In this document: positions 16,970-26,327 of the stretch, piece by piece
Numbering within the stretch: the stretch's first letter is position 1
How the letters are laid out: the number at the start of each line of letters is the position of its first letter
Assembly (NCBI RefSeq): GCF_036687315.1
Contig: NZ_CP144683.1
Span: 3,170,001 to 3,234,000, forward strand
DNA from: Sphingopyxis sp. TUF1
GTDB lineage: Bacteria > Pseudomonadota > Alphaproteobacteria > Sphingomonadales > Sphingomonadaceae
Direction: 5' to 3'
DNA: 64,000 nt
The notes under the pieces: model-generated
Database searches by the model: none
Told to the model about the DNA's origin: nothing
Seen by the model: only the letters and a program-made list of their open reading frames with translations
Made by a program: the position numbers and the translations under genes

Positions 16970-18601
16970 TCAGACCAGCCGGCTCTGTTTCACCGCCGCT
17001 TCGATGAAACCCGCGAACAAGGGATGCGGGTCAAAGGGCTTGGATTTGAGCTCCGGGTGGAATTGCACCCCGATAAACCACGGATGGTCCGGGCGCTCAA
17101 CGATTTCCGGCAACATGCCGTCGGGCGACATGCCCGAAAAGACCAGCCCGCCCTTTTCGAGCCTGTCGCGATAGGCGCCGTTGACTTCATAGCGGTGGCG
17201 GTGGCGTTCGCTGATCGCGTTGGCGCCATAGACGCTGGCGACATGGCTGTTCGGCGAAAGCCTGGCTTCATAAGCGCCGAGGCGCATCGTGCCGCCAAGA
17301 TCGGTGTTGGCGCCGCGTTTTTGCAACCCTTCGGCGCTCATCCATTCGGTGATCAGGCCCACGACGGGTTCGTCGGTCGGGCCGAACTCGGTGCTCGATG
17401 CCTTGGCAATGCCGCTCGTGTTCCGCGCCGCCTCGATGCACGCCATTTGCATACCGAGGCAGATGCCGAAAAAGGGCACGCCGCGTTCGCGCGCGAAGCG
17501 CACGCTCGAAATCTTGCCTTCGGACCCGCGTTCGCCGAAGCCGCCGGGGACGAGGATGCCGTGCAGCGGCTCAAGGTTGGCCGCCAGATCCTCGTCGCGT
17601 TCGAACATCTCGGCGTCGAGCCAGCGGATATTGACCTTGACGCGGTGCGCCATGCCGCCGTGGACGAGCGCCTCGTTGAGCGACTTGTAAGCATCGGGCA
17701 ACGAGACATATTTGCCCACAACGCCGATCGTTACTTCGCCTTCGGGATGCTGCTTGCGGTCCATGATGTCGTACCAGGCCGTGAGGTCCGGCGCGGGCGC
17801 GTCGTGGATTCCAAAGGCGTGAAGTACCTCCGCATCGAGTCCTTCGCCATGATATTGGACCGGCACCGAATAAATGCTGTCGGCATCGAGCGCTGGAATC
17901 ACTGCTTCTTTCCGCACGTTGCAGAATTGCGCGATTTTGGCGCGCTCACCGTCGGGCAGCGGCTTTTCGCAGCGGCAGAGCAATATGTCGGGCTGAACGC
18001 CCAGCGAGGCGAGTTCGCGCACGCTGTGCTGCGTCGGCTTGGTCTTCAGCTCGCCCGCGGCGGCGATATAGGGGACCAGCGTGACGTGGACCGAGATGGC
18101 ATTTTCACGCCCCACCTCGTTCTTGAGCTGGCGGATCGCTTCGATGAAGGGCAGCGATTCGATGTCGCCGACGGTGCCGCCGATTTCGCACAGCACGAAA
18201 TCGAGATCGTCGGTTTCGGCGCGGGCAAATTCCTTGATCGCATCGGTGACGTGGGGGACGACCTGTACCGTTGCGCCCAGATAATCGCCGCGGCGTTCCT
18301 TGGCGATGATGCCCTGATAGATGCGGCCCGAGGTGACATTGTCGCTCTGGCGCGCGGCGACGCCAGTAAAGCGTTCATAATGGCCGAGGTCGAGGTCGGT
18401 TTCCGCCCCGTCGTCGGTCACATAGACTTCGCCGTGCTGATAGGGCGACATCGTGCCCGGATCGACGTTCAGATAGGGATCGAATTTCCGGATGCGGACA
18501 CGATAGCCACGCGCTTGCAGGAGGGCGGCAAGGCTTGCCGCCATCAAACCCTTACCAAGCGAGGAGACCACGCCGCCGGTGATAAAAATGAACCGCGCCA
18601 T
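16970..18601 (-). CDS. pyrG: CTP synthase
   Basis: PyrG aminates UTP to CTP using glutamine and ATP, 543 residues. The N-terminal synthetase domain has the P-loop-like [11 protein letters not shown] and [11 protein letters not shown]; the C-terminal class I glutaminase has G-I-C-L-G-M-Q with the nucleophile cysteine and the final H-P-E. Order on this strand is secG, pyrG, Crp-like regulator. The message just before the ATG is pyrimidine-rich (ends CCTCCC), so no Shine-Dalgarno sequence is visible, which is unusual for a highly expressed enzyme. Two hairpins lie in the secG-pyrG gap. Confidence 0.97.
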   Translation of the reverse strand: MARFIFITGGVVSSLGKGLMAASLAALLQARGYRVRIRKFDPYLNVDPGTMSPYQHGEVYVTDDGAETDLDLGHYERFTGVAARQSDNVTSGRIYQGIIAKERRGDYLGATVQVVPHVTDAIKEFARAETDDLDFVLCEIGGTVGDIESLPFIEAIRQLKNEVGRENAISVHVTLVPYIAAAGELKTKPTQHSVRELASLGVQPDILLCRCEKPLPDGERAKIAQFCNVRKEAVIPALDADSIYSVPVQYHGEGLDAEVLHAFGIHDAPAPDLTAWYDIMDRKQHPEGEVTIGVVGKYVSLPDAYKSLNEALVHGGMAHRVKVNIRWLDAEMFERDEDLAANLEPLHGILVPGGFGERGSEGKISSVRFARERGVPFFGICLGMQMACIEAARNTSGIAKASSTEFGPTDEPVVGLITEWMSAEGLQKRGANTDLGGTMRLGAYEARLSPNSHVASVYGANAISERHRHRYEVNGAYRDRLEKGGLVFSGMSPDGMLPEIVERPDHPWFIGVQFHPELKSKPFDPHPLFAGFIEAAVKQSRLV

Positions 18602-18630
18602 GGGAGGAAAGACTTACTCAAAGGGAGGGG

Positions 18631-18677
18631 GACGGCGCAAGCCGTCGAATCGCGAACCGCGGAAAATATTTCCGCGG
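18631..18677 (-). other. Two hairpins in the secG-pyrG gap
   Basis: A perfect 9-base-arm palindrome CCGCGGAAA-ATA-TTTCCGCGG (18657-18677) and a 6-base-arm tetraloop hairpin GACGGC-GCAA-GCCGTC (18631-18646) sit side by side, ending about 30 bases before the pyrG start. No T-run follows either on the minus strand. They may be a processing or attenuation structure between secG and pyrG; a role in pyrG control is speculative. Confidence 0.5.
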
Positions 18678-18710
18678 GGTGCGGGTGGATACGGAGGCCC
18701 GAGCCGCCGT

Positions 18711-19175
18711 TTATTTGGTCGCGGGCGGCGCCTGCGTGCCCTCGGCGGGGGCCAGAGCGGCTTTCTCGCTCGCCGCAGCGGCCGCGGCAGCGGCCAGCGG
18801 ATCGTCGGTGAGCGGCGCGGATGCGGGGCCGGTGGCGACGCCTTCCGCGGGCTGTGCCGGCGCCGTGATCGACGAGCTCGGGGCCGCGCCGCTCGTCTGC
18901 GCCGATTTCGACAGCGAGGTGTCGATCGTCGAACCGCTACGGCCAACCGAGGCCATCGCCGCAAGCAGGATCGAGAGACCCACGAACAGGCAGGCGAGTA
19001 CCGTCGTTGCACGGGTCATGAAATCCGCCGCGCCACGCGCGGACAGCAGACCCGCAGGGCTGCCGCCGACGCCCAGGCCGCCGCCTTCCGACTTTTGCAT
19101 CAAAATGACGCCGATCATCGCGGCAGCAACAAGCGCCTGGACGACGAGCAGGAAGGTGAAAAGGCTGGACATCAT
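18711..19175 (-). CDS. secG: Preprotein translocase subunit SecG
   Basis: SecG, the small membrane subunit of the SecYEG channel. From the chosen ATG (M-M-S-S-L-F) it has 154 residues: two membrane helices separated by the conserved cytosolic loop I-L-M-Q-K-S-E-G-G-G-L-G-V-G-G, then a long Ala/Pro-rich tail that is typical of sphingomonads. The frame extends to 19223, but that part is Arg-rich and unconserved. It is followed by pyrG on the same strand; tpiA lies upstream beyond a repeat. Confidence 0.92.
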   Translation of the reverse strand: MMSSLFTFLLVVQALVAAAMIGVILMQKSEGGGLGVGGSPAGLLSARGAADFMTRATTVLACLFVGLSILLAAMASVGRSGSTIDTSLSKSAQTSGAAPSSSITAPAQPAEGVATGPASAPLTDDPLAAAAAAAASEKAALAPAEGTQAPPATK

Positions 19176-19260
19176 ATTTTCCCGAACTTGCGCGGCCTCA
19201 AACCGACCGCGCCCGCGGCGCACATAGAGACGAAGCGGCGGGGGTTCAAGCCATACGTCG

Positions 19261-19338
19261 CGTCGCCCCCGCGAAGGCGGGGGCCGTAATCGGAGTAGCG
19301 CAAGGTTGCCAGCGGCCCCCGCCTTCGCGGGGGCGACG
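19261..19338. repeat. Family B palindromic repeat
   Basis: Outer arms CGTCGCCCCCGCGAAGGCGG and CCGCCTTCGCGGGGGCGACG are exact inverses and enclose about 38 variable bases (19281-19318). It occupies the gap between tpiA and secG and could form a long hairpin in the message. Confidence 0.9.
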
Positions 19339-19340
19339 GA

Positions 19341-20087
19341 TCAGAGCGCCGCCGCCGCTTCGACGATCGGCACGAACTTTGCCGCCGTCAGGCTGGCGCC
19401 GCCGACCAGCGCACCGTCGACATCACCGGCGTCCAGCAATTCGGCGGCGTTATCGCCATTGACCGAGCCGCCATAAAGGATGCGGATCGTCTGTGCCGCA
19501 TCGCCGAACCGTTCCGCCAGCGCGCCGCGGATCGCGCCATGCATCGCTGCGACATCGGCGATGGTTGGCACCAGTCCGGTGCCGATCGCCCAGATCGGCT
19601 CATAAGCGACGGCAAGCCGCTGCGGATCGAAGCTGTCGGGTACCGACCCTGCAATCTGCGCCAGCACATAATCGATCGCGCCGCCCGATTCGCGGACCTC
19701 GCGCGGTTCGCCGACGCACAGGATGACCGCCAGCCCCGCGGCGAGCCCCGCTTCGGCCTTGGCGCGGATATCGGCGTCGCTTTCGCCAAAGCCTTCACGC
19801 CGCTCGCTGTGTCCCACGATGACGAGCGATGCCCCCGCATCGGCGAGCATCGGCGCGGCGACCGATCCGGTATAGGCGCCCGACGCGGCGCTATGGCAAT
19901 CCTGCCCGCCGACCACCTTGCCCGGCGTCGCCGCGGCCATCGCACCGATCAGCGTGAAGGGCGGGCAGAGCGCAACATCGACGCCGGGGTGTGCCTCGGC
20001 GGCGGCAAAGATCGCCCGCGCTTCGCCGAGCGCATCGCGCAGCCCGTTCATCTTCCAGTTGCCGACCACATATTTGCGCCGCGTCAT
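19341..20087 (-). CDS. tpiA: Triosephosphate isomerase
   Basis: TpiA interconverts dihydroxyacetone phosphate and glyceraldehyde 3-phosphate. The 248 residues carry the catalytic set Asn 10 and Lys 12 (G-N-W-K-M-N-G), His 93 (V-G-H-S-E-R-R) and Glu 163 (A-Y-E-P-I-W-A-I-G-T-G), and the phosphate loop L-Y-G-G-S-V-N. GGGAGAAG lies ahead of the ATG. It is divergent from ppiD across a 180-base gap with no clear motif. Confidence 0.97.
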   Translation of the reverse strand: MTRRKYVVGNWKMNGLRDALGEARAIFAAAEAHPGVDVALCPPFTLIGAMAAATPGKVVGGQDCHSAASGAYTGSVAAPMLADAGASLVIVGHSERREGFGESDADIRAKAEAGLAAGLAVILCVGEPREVRESGGAIDYVLAQIAGSVPDSFDPQRLAVAYEPIWAIGTGLVPTIADVAAMHGAIRGALAERFGDAAQTIRILYGGSVNGDNAAELLDAGDVDGALVGGASLTAAKFVPIVEAAAAL

Positions 20088-20268
20088 CGCCCCGCTTCTC
20101 CCGCTTATCCGAATGATGATCTGCCCCTAGCGGGGAAGCGCGCGGCAAGGCAAGCGGTGCGGCGCGGCACCAGAAAGCCCCTTTCGCGCCTTGATGCCGC
20201 GGCATCGCGCCTCTAAAGCAGCGCGCAACCGCGCCTCGCTGCGCCCTGCCGGAAAGACCGCCCGTTTC

Positions 20269-22215
20269 ATGATTACTGCCATTCGCGCCATGTTTTCCTC
20301 GACGATCGGCAAGTTCCTTGCGCTCGCCTTCGTTGTCCTTGTCGGTGTTGCCTTTGCGCTGGGCGACGTCACCGGAAACTCGACTTTTGGCGGGATCGGC
20401 GGCGCCAATGTGGCCAAGGTCGGCGGCGAAGATATCGGCGCCGGTGAGCTGCGCGACCGCGTGCGGCAGGCCTATGATCAGGCGCGGCGTGACCAGCCCG
20501 GGCTGACGATGGCCGCGTTCGTCGAAGGCGGCGGGCTCGATCAGGTGCTCGGGCAGATGATCGACGGGCTGGCGTTCGACCAATATGCGAGCGAGCTCGG
20601 CTTCGGCGTCAGCAAGCGGTTGATCGACGGGCGGATTGCCGATCTGCCGGCCTTTGCCGGCGTGTCGGGACGGTTCGACCAGACGGTTTTCGAGAACTTC
20701 CTGCGCCAGAACGGGATCAGCGAAGCGCAGCTGCGCCGCGACCTGCGCCAGCAAATCCTGCTCGAGCAGCTTGCCGTGCCGATCGCGCAGATGCCGCGCC
20801 TCGCGACCGGCATGGCGCAGCCCTATGCCGCGCTGCTGCTCGAACGGCGGCGCGGGCAGGCAACGTTCATTCCGTCGAGCCCCTTCGCGCCGAAAGCCGA
20901 TCCCGGCGATGCCGTTCTGCGCCGGTTTCTGACGGAGAATGCCGCGAAATTCGCCATCCCCGAACGCCGCGTGATCCAATATGCGATGTTCGAACGCAGC
21001 TCGGTGCCCGTGCCCGCAGTGACAGATGCCGAAATCGCCAAGGTCTATAAGGACAATGCCGCGCAATATGCCGCGAGCGAAACGCGGCGCTTTGCGCAGG
21101 TGATCCTGCCCGATCAGGCGGCGGCGAACAGCCTGGCCGCGAAAGTGCGCGGCGGGGCTTCGATCGCGAGTGCCGCCGCCGATGCCGGCCTGTCGGCATC
21201 GACGACGGGCGACCTGACCCAGACCGCCTATGCCGCAACGACGAGCGCGACCGCGGCAAAGGCCGCCTTTGCTGCGAAGCGCGGCGATGTGGTCGGGCCG
21301 TTGCAGACCGGTCTCGGCTGGACGGTGGCGCGCGTGGAGGATGTGACGGTACGTCCGGCGCGCAGCCTGGCCGATGCGAGCGCCGAAATCCGCGCCGAGC
21401 TTGCCAAGAACAAGGCGAACGAGGCGATCGTCGATTATTACAACGCGATCCAGGATGCGGTGAACGGCGGCGCGTCGGTCGAGGAAGTCGCGGCGGACCG
21501 CAAGCTTCAGCTGATTGAAACGCCGGCGATTTTACCTAGCGGCCGCGCGCCGGCACAACCGGCCTTTGCCCCCGCGCCCGAACTCGCGCCGCTCGTTGCC
21601 CAGGCCTTCCAGGTCGGCGGCGAGGGCGAGGGGCACATCGCGACGATCGTCGAGAACGAAAAATTTGCGGTGTTTGCCGTGAAGTCGATCGTCGCCGCAG
21701 CGCCGCCGCCCTTTGCGCAGATTCGCGGCGATCTCCTCAGCGAATGGCGCTTTGCCGAGGGGCAGAAGGTGGCGCGCGACAAGGCGCGCGCGATCGTCAA
21801 GGCGGTCGAAGGCGGCAAGAGCCTGAACGAAGCCGTCGCAGCCGCGGGGCCGAACATCGGCAGCGTACAGGCGATCGGCGGTCGCCGCGGTGAGCTGGGT
21901 CAGAGCGGCCAGCCGGTACCGCCCGAACTCGCGCTGCTCTTTTCGATGGCCGAGGGCAGCGTGAAAACGCTGGAAATCCCCGGCAATCGCGGCTGGATGG
22001 TGATTGCGCTGAATGAGGTGGAACGTCCCGATCCCAAGGCTATTGAACCCGCGCGCGTCGCTGCAATCGCACAGCCGCTTGCCCCCGCGTTCGGCAACGA
22101 ACTGATCGACCAGCTTGCCGCCGAGGCAAAGCGGCGCGTCGGGGTGACGATCAACAAGGAGCTTGTCGATCAGCTGCGCGCCGAACTGACCGGCGCCGCG
22201 CCGGTCGCCGAATAA
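20269..22215 (+). CDS. ppiD: Peptidyl-prolyl isomerase D / SurA-like periplasmic chaperone
   Basis: A 648-residue PpiD-like protein: a cytosolic stub and single membrane anchor (residues about 12-32), a SurA_N-like chaperone domain (V-G-G-E-D-I-G-A-G-E-L-R), a central parvulin-like PPIase region containing G-D-V-V-G-P-L-Q-T-G-L-G-W, and a helical C-terminus. It assists folding of outer-membrane and secreted proteins at the inner membrane surface. The start M-I-T-A-I-R-A-M-F is chosen because the anchor follows at once; the longer frame from 20191 is Arg-rich. trpE follows after two bases. Confidence 0.9.
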   Translation: MITAIRAMFSSTIGKFLALAFVVLVGVAFALGDVTGNSTFGGIGGANVAKVGGEDIGAGELRDRVRQAYDQARRDQPGLTMAAFVEGGGLDQVLGQMIDGLAFDQYASELGFGVSKRLIDGRIADLPAFAGVSGRFDQTVFENFLRQNGISEAQLRRDLRQQILLEQLAVPIAQMPRLATGMAQPYAALLLERRRGQATFIPSSPFAPKADPGDAVLRRFLTENAAKFAIPERRVIQYAMFERSSVPVPAVTDAEIAKVYKDNAAQYAASETRRFAQVILPDQAAANSLAAKVRGGASIASAAADAGLSASTTGDLTQTAYAATTSATAAKAAFAAKRGDVVGPLQTGLGWTVARVEDVTVRPARSLADASAEIRAELAKNKANEAIVDYYNAIQDAVNGGASVEEVAADRKLQLIETPAILPSGRAPAQPAFAPAPELAPLVAQAFQVGGEGEGHIATIVENEKFAVFAVKSIVAAAPPPFAQIRGDLLSEWRFAEGQKVARDKARAIVKAVEGGKSLNEAVAAAGPNIGSVQAIGGRRGELGQSGQPVPPELALLFSMAEGSVKTLEIPGNRGWMVIALNEVERPDPKAIEPARVAAIAQPLAPAFGNELIDQLAAEAKRRVGVTINKELVDQLRAELTGAAPVAE

Positions 22216-22217
22216 GC

Positions 22218-23735
22218 GTGAGCCTGGAGGGCAGGGCCGCGGCGCTCGAAGCGCTGGCAGGGGGGCGCGGCGCGGTCGTCTGGCAGCGGCTGATCGCCGA
22301 CATCGAAACGCCCGTATCGGCGGCGCTCAAGCTCATCGAACCGGGCCGCGGCGACTGGGTGCTCGAATCGGTCGAAAGCGGCGAGACGCGCGGACGCTAC
22401 AGCCTGATCGGGCTCGACCCCGACCTGATGTTCGAGGTGCGCGGCGATGCCGCGCGGATCAACCGCGACTGGCGCTGCGACCGCGAGGCGTTCGCGCCCG
22501 TCGATGCTCCTGCATTGCAGGCGCTGCGCGATCTCGTTGCCGAATGCCGGTTCGATGTGCCCGACGGGCTGCCGAAGGCGCTCGCAACGCTCGTCGGCTT
22601 CTTCGCCTATGAAACCATCGGCCTGGTCGAGCGCATCGCCCGCGCGCCGGGCGCCGGACTCGGCCTGCCCGACATGATCTTCGTGCGCCCGACGACGATC
22701 CTCGTCTTCGACCGCTTGGCCGACGAACTGTTTCTGATCGCGCCGATCTGGCCCGATGCGCATGGCGCGATCGACCGGATGATCGAGACCGCGCACGAAC
22801 GGCTCGAAAGCATTGCGGCGCGCCTGTCGAGCGTGAGCGTCCACGCCGAGCGCGCGTCGACTGCATTGCTGCCCGAAAACATCGCCGCGATCCCCGCGAC
22901 GTCGCCCGAACGCTTTTCCGCGATGGTCGCGGCGGCGAAGGATTATATTGCTGCGGGCGACATTTTTCAGGTCGTGCTGTCCCAGCGCTTTTCGACGCCG
23001 TTCGACCTGCCGCCCTTCGATCTTTACCGCGCGCTTCGCCGCGTCAATCCGTCGCCCTTCCTCTATTTTCTCGACCTGCCGGGCTTTGCCCTGATCGGGT
23101 CGTCGCCCGAGATACTGGTGCGCGTGCGCGACGGCGAAATCACGATCCGTCCGATCGCCGGCACGCGGCCGCGCGGGCGCACGAGCGCCGAAGACGCCGA
23201 AAATCGCGAATCGCTGCTCGCTGATCCTAAGGAACGCGCCGAGCACCTGATGCTGCTCGATCTTGGCCGCAACGACGTCGGTCGCGCGGCGGTGGGGGGC
23301 AGCGTGACGGTTACCGACAGCTATACGGTCGAATTTTACAGTCATGTGATGCACATCGTGTCGAACGTCATCGGCCGTATCGCGCCGGACAAGGACGCCA
23401 TCGACGCGCTGTTCGCTGGTTTTCCCGCGGGCACCGTGAGCGGCGCGCCCAAGGTGCGCGCGTGCCAGATCATCGCCGAACTCGAAGCCGATGCACGCGG
23501 CCCTTACGCAGGCGGCGTCGGCTATTTCGCGCCCGACGGCAATATGGACAGCTGCATCGTGCTGCGCACCGCAATCGTCAAGGATGGCGTGATGCACGTC
23601 CAGGCGGGCGCGGGGATCGTCGCCGACAGCGATCCGGCGTATGAACAGCGCGAGTGCGAGGCCAAGGCCGGCGCGCTGTTCGCCGCGGCGCGCGAGGCGG
23701 TGCGGATCGCAGGGTCAGCGGGTTATGGGCAGTAG
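22218..23735 (+). CDS. trpE: Anthranilate synthase component I
   Basis: TrpE makes anthranilate from chorismate with ammonia supplied by TrpG. The 505 residues show the N-terminal tryptophan-binding region with L-L-E-S-type L-E-S-V-E, and the chorismate-binding core: D-I-F-Q-V-V-L-S-Q-R-F, R-P-I-A-G-T-R-P-R-G, L-L-D-L-G-R-N-D-V-G-R, F-P-A-G-T-V-S-G-A-P-K-V-R-A and Q-A-G-A-G-I-V-A-D-S-D-P. The start codon is GTG, two bases after the ppiD stop. The glutaminase gene trpG, often adjacent, is not present here. A repeat-rich 550-base gap follows. Confidence 0.96.
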   Translation: MSLEGRAAALEALAGGRGAVVWQRLIADIETPVSAALKLIEPGRGDWVLESVESGETRGRYSLIGLDPDLMFEVRGDAARINRDWRCDREAFAPVDAPALQALRDLVAECRFDVPDGLPKALATLVGFFAYETIGLVERIARAPGAGLGLPDMIFVRPTTILVFDRLADELFLIAPIWPDAHGAIDRMIETAHERLESIAARLSSVSVHAERASTALLPENIAAIPATSPERFSAMVAAAKDYIAAGDIFQVVLSQRFSTPFDLPPFDLYRALRRVNPSPFLYFLDLPGFALIGSSPEILVRVRDGEITIRPIAGTRPRGRTSAEDAENRESLLADPKERAEHLMLLDLGRNDVGRAAVGGSVTVTDSYTVEFYSHVMHIVSNVIGRIAPDKDAIDALFAGFPAGTVSGAPKVRACQIIAELEADARGPYAGGVGYFAPDGNMDSCIVLRTAIVKDGVMHVQAGAGIVADSDPAYEQRECEAKAGALFAAAREAVRIAGSAGYGQ

Positions 23736-23810
23736 GTTTCGCTGCCCCCGGCTTGGATAGCCAAGTGGATTTGGCTTGCTGCCGTAAATACCCCTCGCCG
23801 TCCTCTCAAC

Positions 23811-23893
23811 CCGTTCGCATCGAGCGAAGTCGAGATGCCCCGCAGACCGGGCTTGAGGCCGATGGGTGTCTCGACTTCGCTCGACACGAACGG
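23811..23893. repeat. Family C palindromic repeat (TCGAGCGAAGTCGAGA type)
   Basis: Outer ends CCGTTCG and CGAACGG, then TCGAGCGAAGTCGAGA and its inverse TCTCGACTTCGCTCGA, around a variable middle of about 35 bases. A second copy is at 26230-26303. It lies directly behind trpE and could act as a transcript-end hairpin. Confidence 0.85.
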
Positions 23894-23948
23894 AAAGAGA
23901 GAATTGCTCTGAAATCAACCCCAACTCAGCCATCGGCACCCGCTGGAA

Positions 23949-24183
23949 TCACAACGCCCGGGCCTTGTTCCCAAGACCCGGGCGCCTGTGACGAACACTC
24001 GCCATCCCCCTTGTTGCAGGCCTGGCGAAAGGCCTGCACTCCCTGGAGCCGGGCCTTTGGCCGCGTTGATCCAGAAGCCAGAGGGGTAGGTGGAAGCGGG
24101 CGCTTTGTCACCCTCTGGCGGGCCGACCGGCGCGCTTTTGGCGGGCCCTGTGGCCGATCGGCAACATATGTTGCGAACCGATC
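23949..24183. other. Cluster of three strong inverted repeats (possible structured RNA)
   Basis: At 23949-23991 a stem of about 18 pairs (TCACAACGCCCGGG... closing with CCCGGGCGCCTGTGA) has a four-base loop. At 24015-24038 an 8-base perfect stem (TGCAGGCC/GGCCTGCA) closes an 8-base loop. At 24156-24183 GATCGG/CCGATC encloses CAACATATGTTG, which is itself palindromic. Three independent stems within 235 bases suggest either an expressed structured RNA or a nested repeat. I could not match it to a known RNA family. Confidence 0.45.
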
Positions 24184-24285
24184 GCAACATGGCGCGATGC
24201 CGGCGGCCATTGCCAGCGCCCCGCGACCTGCCTAAAGCAGCGCCATGCGTGACCCTTTTCCTGCGCCGCAAAGGCCGCGTTTTCC

Positions 24286-25536
24286 ATGATCCTTCGCCCT
24301 TATGAGCGCACCATATTCAAGCGCTATATGCTGCCGCAGCGCGGCGAAGGCTTTATCTTCGTCGCGGCAGCGTTCAGTTTTATCGCCGTCACTCTGGGGG
24401 TCGCGGCGCTCGTCGTCGTGATGAGCGTGATGAACGGTGTGCGCAGCGATCTGTTCGACAAGATCGTTGGACTCAACGGCCACGCGGTCGTGCAGGGCTT
24501 TGGCGGGCGGCTCGACGATTGGCGCGACGTGCTGAAGCAGGCGAAGGCGACGCCCGGGGTTACGTCGGCTACGCCATTGATCGAGCAACCATTGCTCACG
24601 ACCTTCGGCGGGCGCGTCGAAGCGGTACTGGTGCGCGGTATGACCGTTCCCGACATCCGCAGCAACGCGGTGCTGGGCGGCAAGGTTTTGCAGGGAAGCC
24701 TGAACAGCCTGACGGCGGGCTCGGGCAATGTCGCGATCGGCAGTGAACTGGCGCGCAACCTCGGCGCCACCGCGGGTTCGAACATAACGATCATCAATCC
24801 GCAGGGCCGCTCGACGCCCTTTGGTACGGTTCCGCGCGAGATCAGCTACCGTGTTTCGGCGGTGTTCGAGATCGGTGTGTATGATTTCGACAAGGCATAT
24901 GTCGTCATGCCGATGGAGGATGCGCAATTGCTGCTGCTCAGCGGCGACCAGATCGGCATGATCGAAATCAAGACCGAAGACCCCGACCGCGTCGGCGAGA
25001 TATTGCAGCCGCTCGCCGAAAAACTGGCGGCGCAGGCGGTCGTGTCCGACTGGCGATCGATGAACGCCAGCCTGTTCGAAGCGCTGTCGATCGAGCGCGT
25101 GGCGATGTTCGTCATCCTGTCGCTCATCATCCTGGTCGCGTCGTTCAACATCATTTCGTCACTGATCATGCTCGTGCGCGCGAAGACGCGCGACATGGCG
25201 ATATTGCGCACAATGGGCGCGCCGCGCGATTCGGTGATGCGGATCTTCATGGCGATCGGCCTGTCGATCGGCGTTGCGGGAACGATCGTCGGCATGATCG
25301 TCGGCTTCGGGCTCCTCTATTTCCGGCAGGGCGTGCTGCGCGGGGTCGAGTTTCTGACCGGCCAGCCGTTGTGGGATCCCTCGATCCGCTTCCTTACCGA
25401 ATTGCCCTCGAAGCCCGATCCGGTCGAGATCGTCGGGGTCGCGGTAATGGTGATCGTCTTCAGCTTCCTTGCGACGCTCTATCCGGCCTACAAGGCGGCG
25501 AATACGGACCCCGTACAGGTGCTGCGTTATGAGTGA
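24286..25536 (+). CDS. lolC: Lipoprotein-releasing ABC transporter permease (LolC/LolE family)
   Basis: A 416-residue FtsX-superfamily permease of the Lol system, which extracts lipoproteins from the inner membrane and hands them to LolA. One N-terminal membrane helix (about 23-48, ending M-S-V-M-N-G-V-R) is followed by a large periplasmic domain (about 49-270) and three C-terminal helices with the typical [11 protein letters not shown] coupling loop. Only one permease gene is present with lolD, so it probably works as a homodimer (LolF type) rather than LolC plus LolE. It overlaps lolD by eight bases. Confidence 0.93.
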   Translation: MILRPYERTIFKRYMLPQRGEGFIFVAAAFSFIAVTLGVAALVVVMSVMNGVRSDLFDKIVGLNGHAVVQGFGGRLDDWRDVLKQAKATPGVTSATPLIEQPLLTTFGGRVEAVLVRGMTVPDIRSNAVLGGKVLQGSLNSLTAGSGNVAIGSELARNLGATAGSNITIINPQGRSTPFGTVPREISYRVSAVFEIGVYDFDKAYVVMPMEDAQLLLLSGDQIGMIEIKTEDPDRVGEILQPLAEKLAAQAVVSDWRSMNASLFEALSIERVAMFVILSLIILVASFNIISSLIMLVRAKTRDMAILRTMGAPRDSVMRIFMAIGLSIGVAGTIVGMIVGFGLLYFRQGVLRGVEFLTGQPLWDPSIRFLTELPSKPDPVEIVGVAVMVIVFSFLATLYPAYKAANTDPVQVLRYE

Positions 25537-26218
25537 GCAGACGACCGGCCCGGCGCTCGAACTGATCGACCTCAGGCGCAGCTTCCGCCAGGGCGACGTC
25601 ACCATCGACGTGCTGCGCGGCGTCGATGCGTCGCTGCGCCGCGGCGAGATCGTTGCGCTGCTCGGCCCGTCGGGATCGGGCAAGTCGACGATGCTGCAGG
25701 CGGTCGGTCTGCTCGAAGGCGGTTTCGACGGCACGATCCGCATTGATGGCGAAGATGTGACGCGGTTCGAGCAGGGCGAGCGCACGAAGACGCGGCGCGA
25801 AAAGATCGGTTTCGTCTATCAGTTCCACCATTTGCTGCCCGATTTCAACGCGATCGAGAATGTCGTGCTGCCGCAGCTGATCCGCGGTGCGCGGCAGGCG
25901 GAAGCCGAGGAACGCGCCGCCGATCTGCTCGCTCGGCTGGGGTTGGGCGAGCGGCTGCATCACAAACCGAGCAAGCTTTCGGGCGGCGAGCAACAGCGTG
26001 TTGCGGTGGCGCGCGCGCTGGCGAACCGGCCGCTGCTGGTGCTTGCCGACGAGCCGACAGGCAATCTCGACGAGACGACCGCCGACCGTGTGTTCGACCA
26101 GTTCGTTTCGCTGGTGCGCGATCATGGATCGGCGGCGCTGGTCGCGACGCATAACGAACGGCTGGCGGCCCGGATGGATCGCGTGCTGCGCTTGCACGAG
26201 GGGCGGATCGAGGGTTAG
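25529..26218 (+). CDS. lolD: Lipoprotein-releasing ABC transporter ATPase LolD
   Basis: LolD, the ATPase that powers lipoprotein release, 229 residues. Walker [11 protein letters not shown]-loop [12 protein letters not shown], signature [14 protein letters not shown], Walker [13 protein letters not shown] and the H-loop T-H-N-E-R are all present. The ATG giving M-S-E-Q-T-T-G lies inside the lolC end, so subunit production is coupled. MacB/FtsE relatives are less likely given the LolC partner. Confidence 0.95.
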   Translation: MSEQTTGPALELIDLRRSFRQGDVTIDVLRGVDASLRRGEIVALLGPSGSGKSTMLQAVGLLEGGFDGTIRIDGEDVTRFEQGERTKTRREKIGFVYQFHHLLPDFNAIENVVLPQLIRGARQAEAEERAADLLARLGLGERLHHKPSKLSGGEQQRVAVARALANRPLLVLADEPTGNLDETTADRVFDQFVSLVRDHGSAALVATHNERLAARMDRVLRLHEGRIEG

Positions 26219-26229
26219 CTGTCACTTTT

Positions 26230-26303
26230 CCGTTCGTGTCGAGCGAAGTCGAGACACGTGAAGGCAGTGCGCGACGTATCTCGACTTCGCTCGATACGAA
26301 CGG
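26230..26303. repeat. Family C palindromic repeat, second copy
   Basis: CCGTTCGTGTCGAGCGAAGT on the left and its near inverse ACTTCGCTCGATACGAACGG on the right enclose a short middle. Same family as 23811-23893. It sits between lolD and gpx, immediately ahead of the gpx ribosome site. Confidence 0.87.
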
Positions 26304-26327
26304 AACTTGGAGATGGGAGCCAATACC

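Larger units (their letters stand above)
23736..24285. other. 550-base non-coding gap with repeats and strong hairpins
   Basis: No open frame here looks like a real gene; the candidates are Arg/Pro-rich and overlap repeats. It holds a Family C repeat (23811-23893) and then three strong inverted repeats between 23949 and 24183. The lolC promoter must lie in the last part, but I see no clear -35/-10 pair. Confidence 0.7.

Noticed and set aside
16940..18811. A 623-codon open frame opposite pyrG
   Set aside because: It covers the pyrG region antisense, with shadow-type composition; pyrG has all catalytic motifs.
23654..24271. Open frames of 118-193 codons on both strands in the trpE-lolC gap
   Set aside because: They run through palindromic repeats, and their codons are dictated by the stems; the sequence looks structural, not coding.
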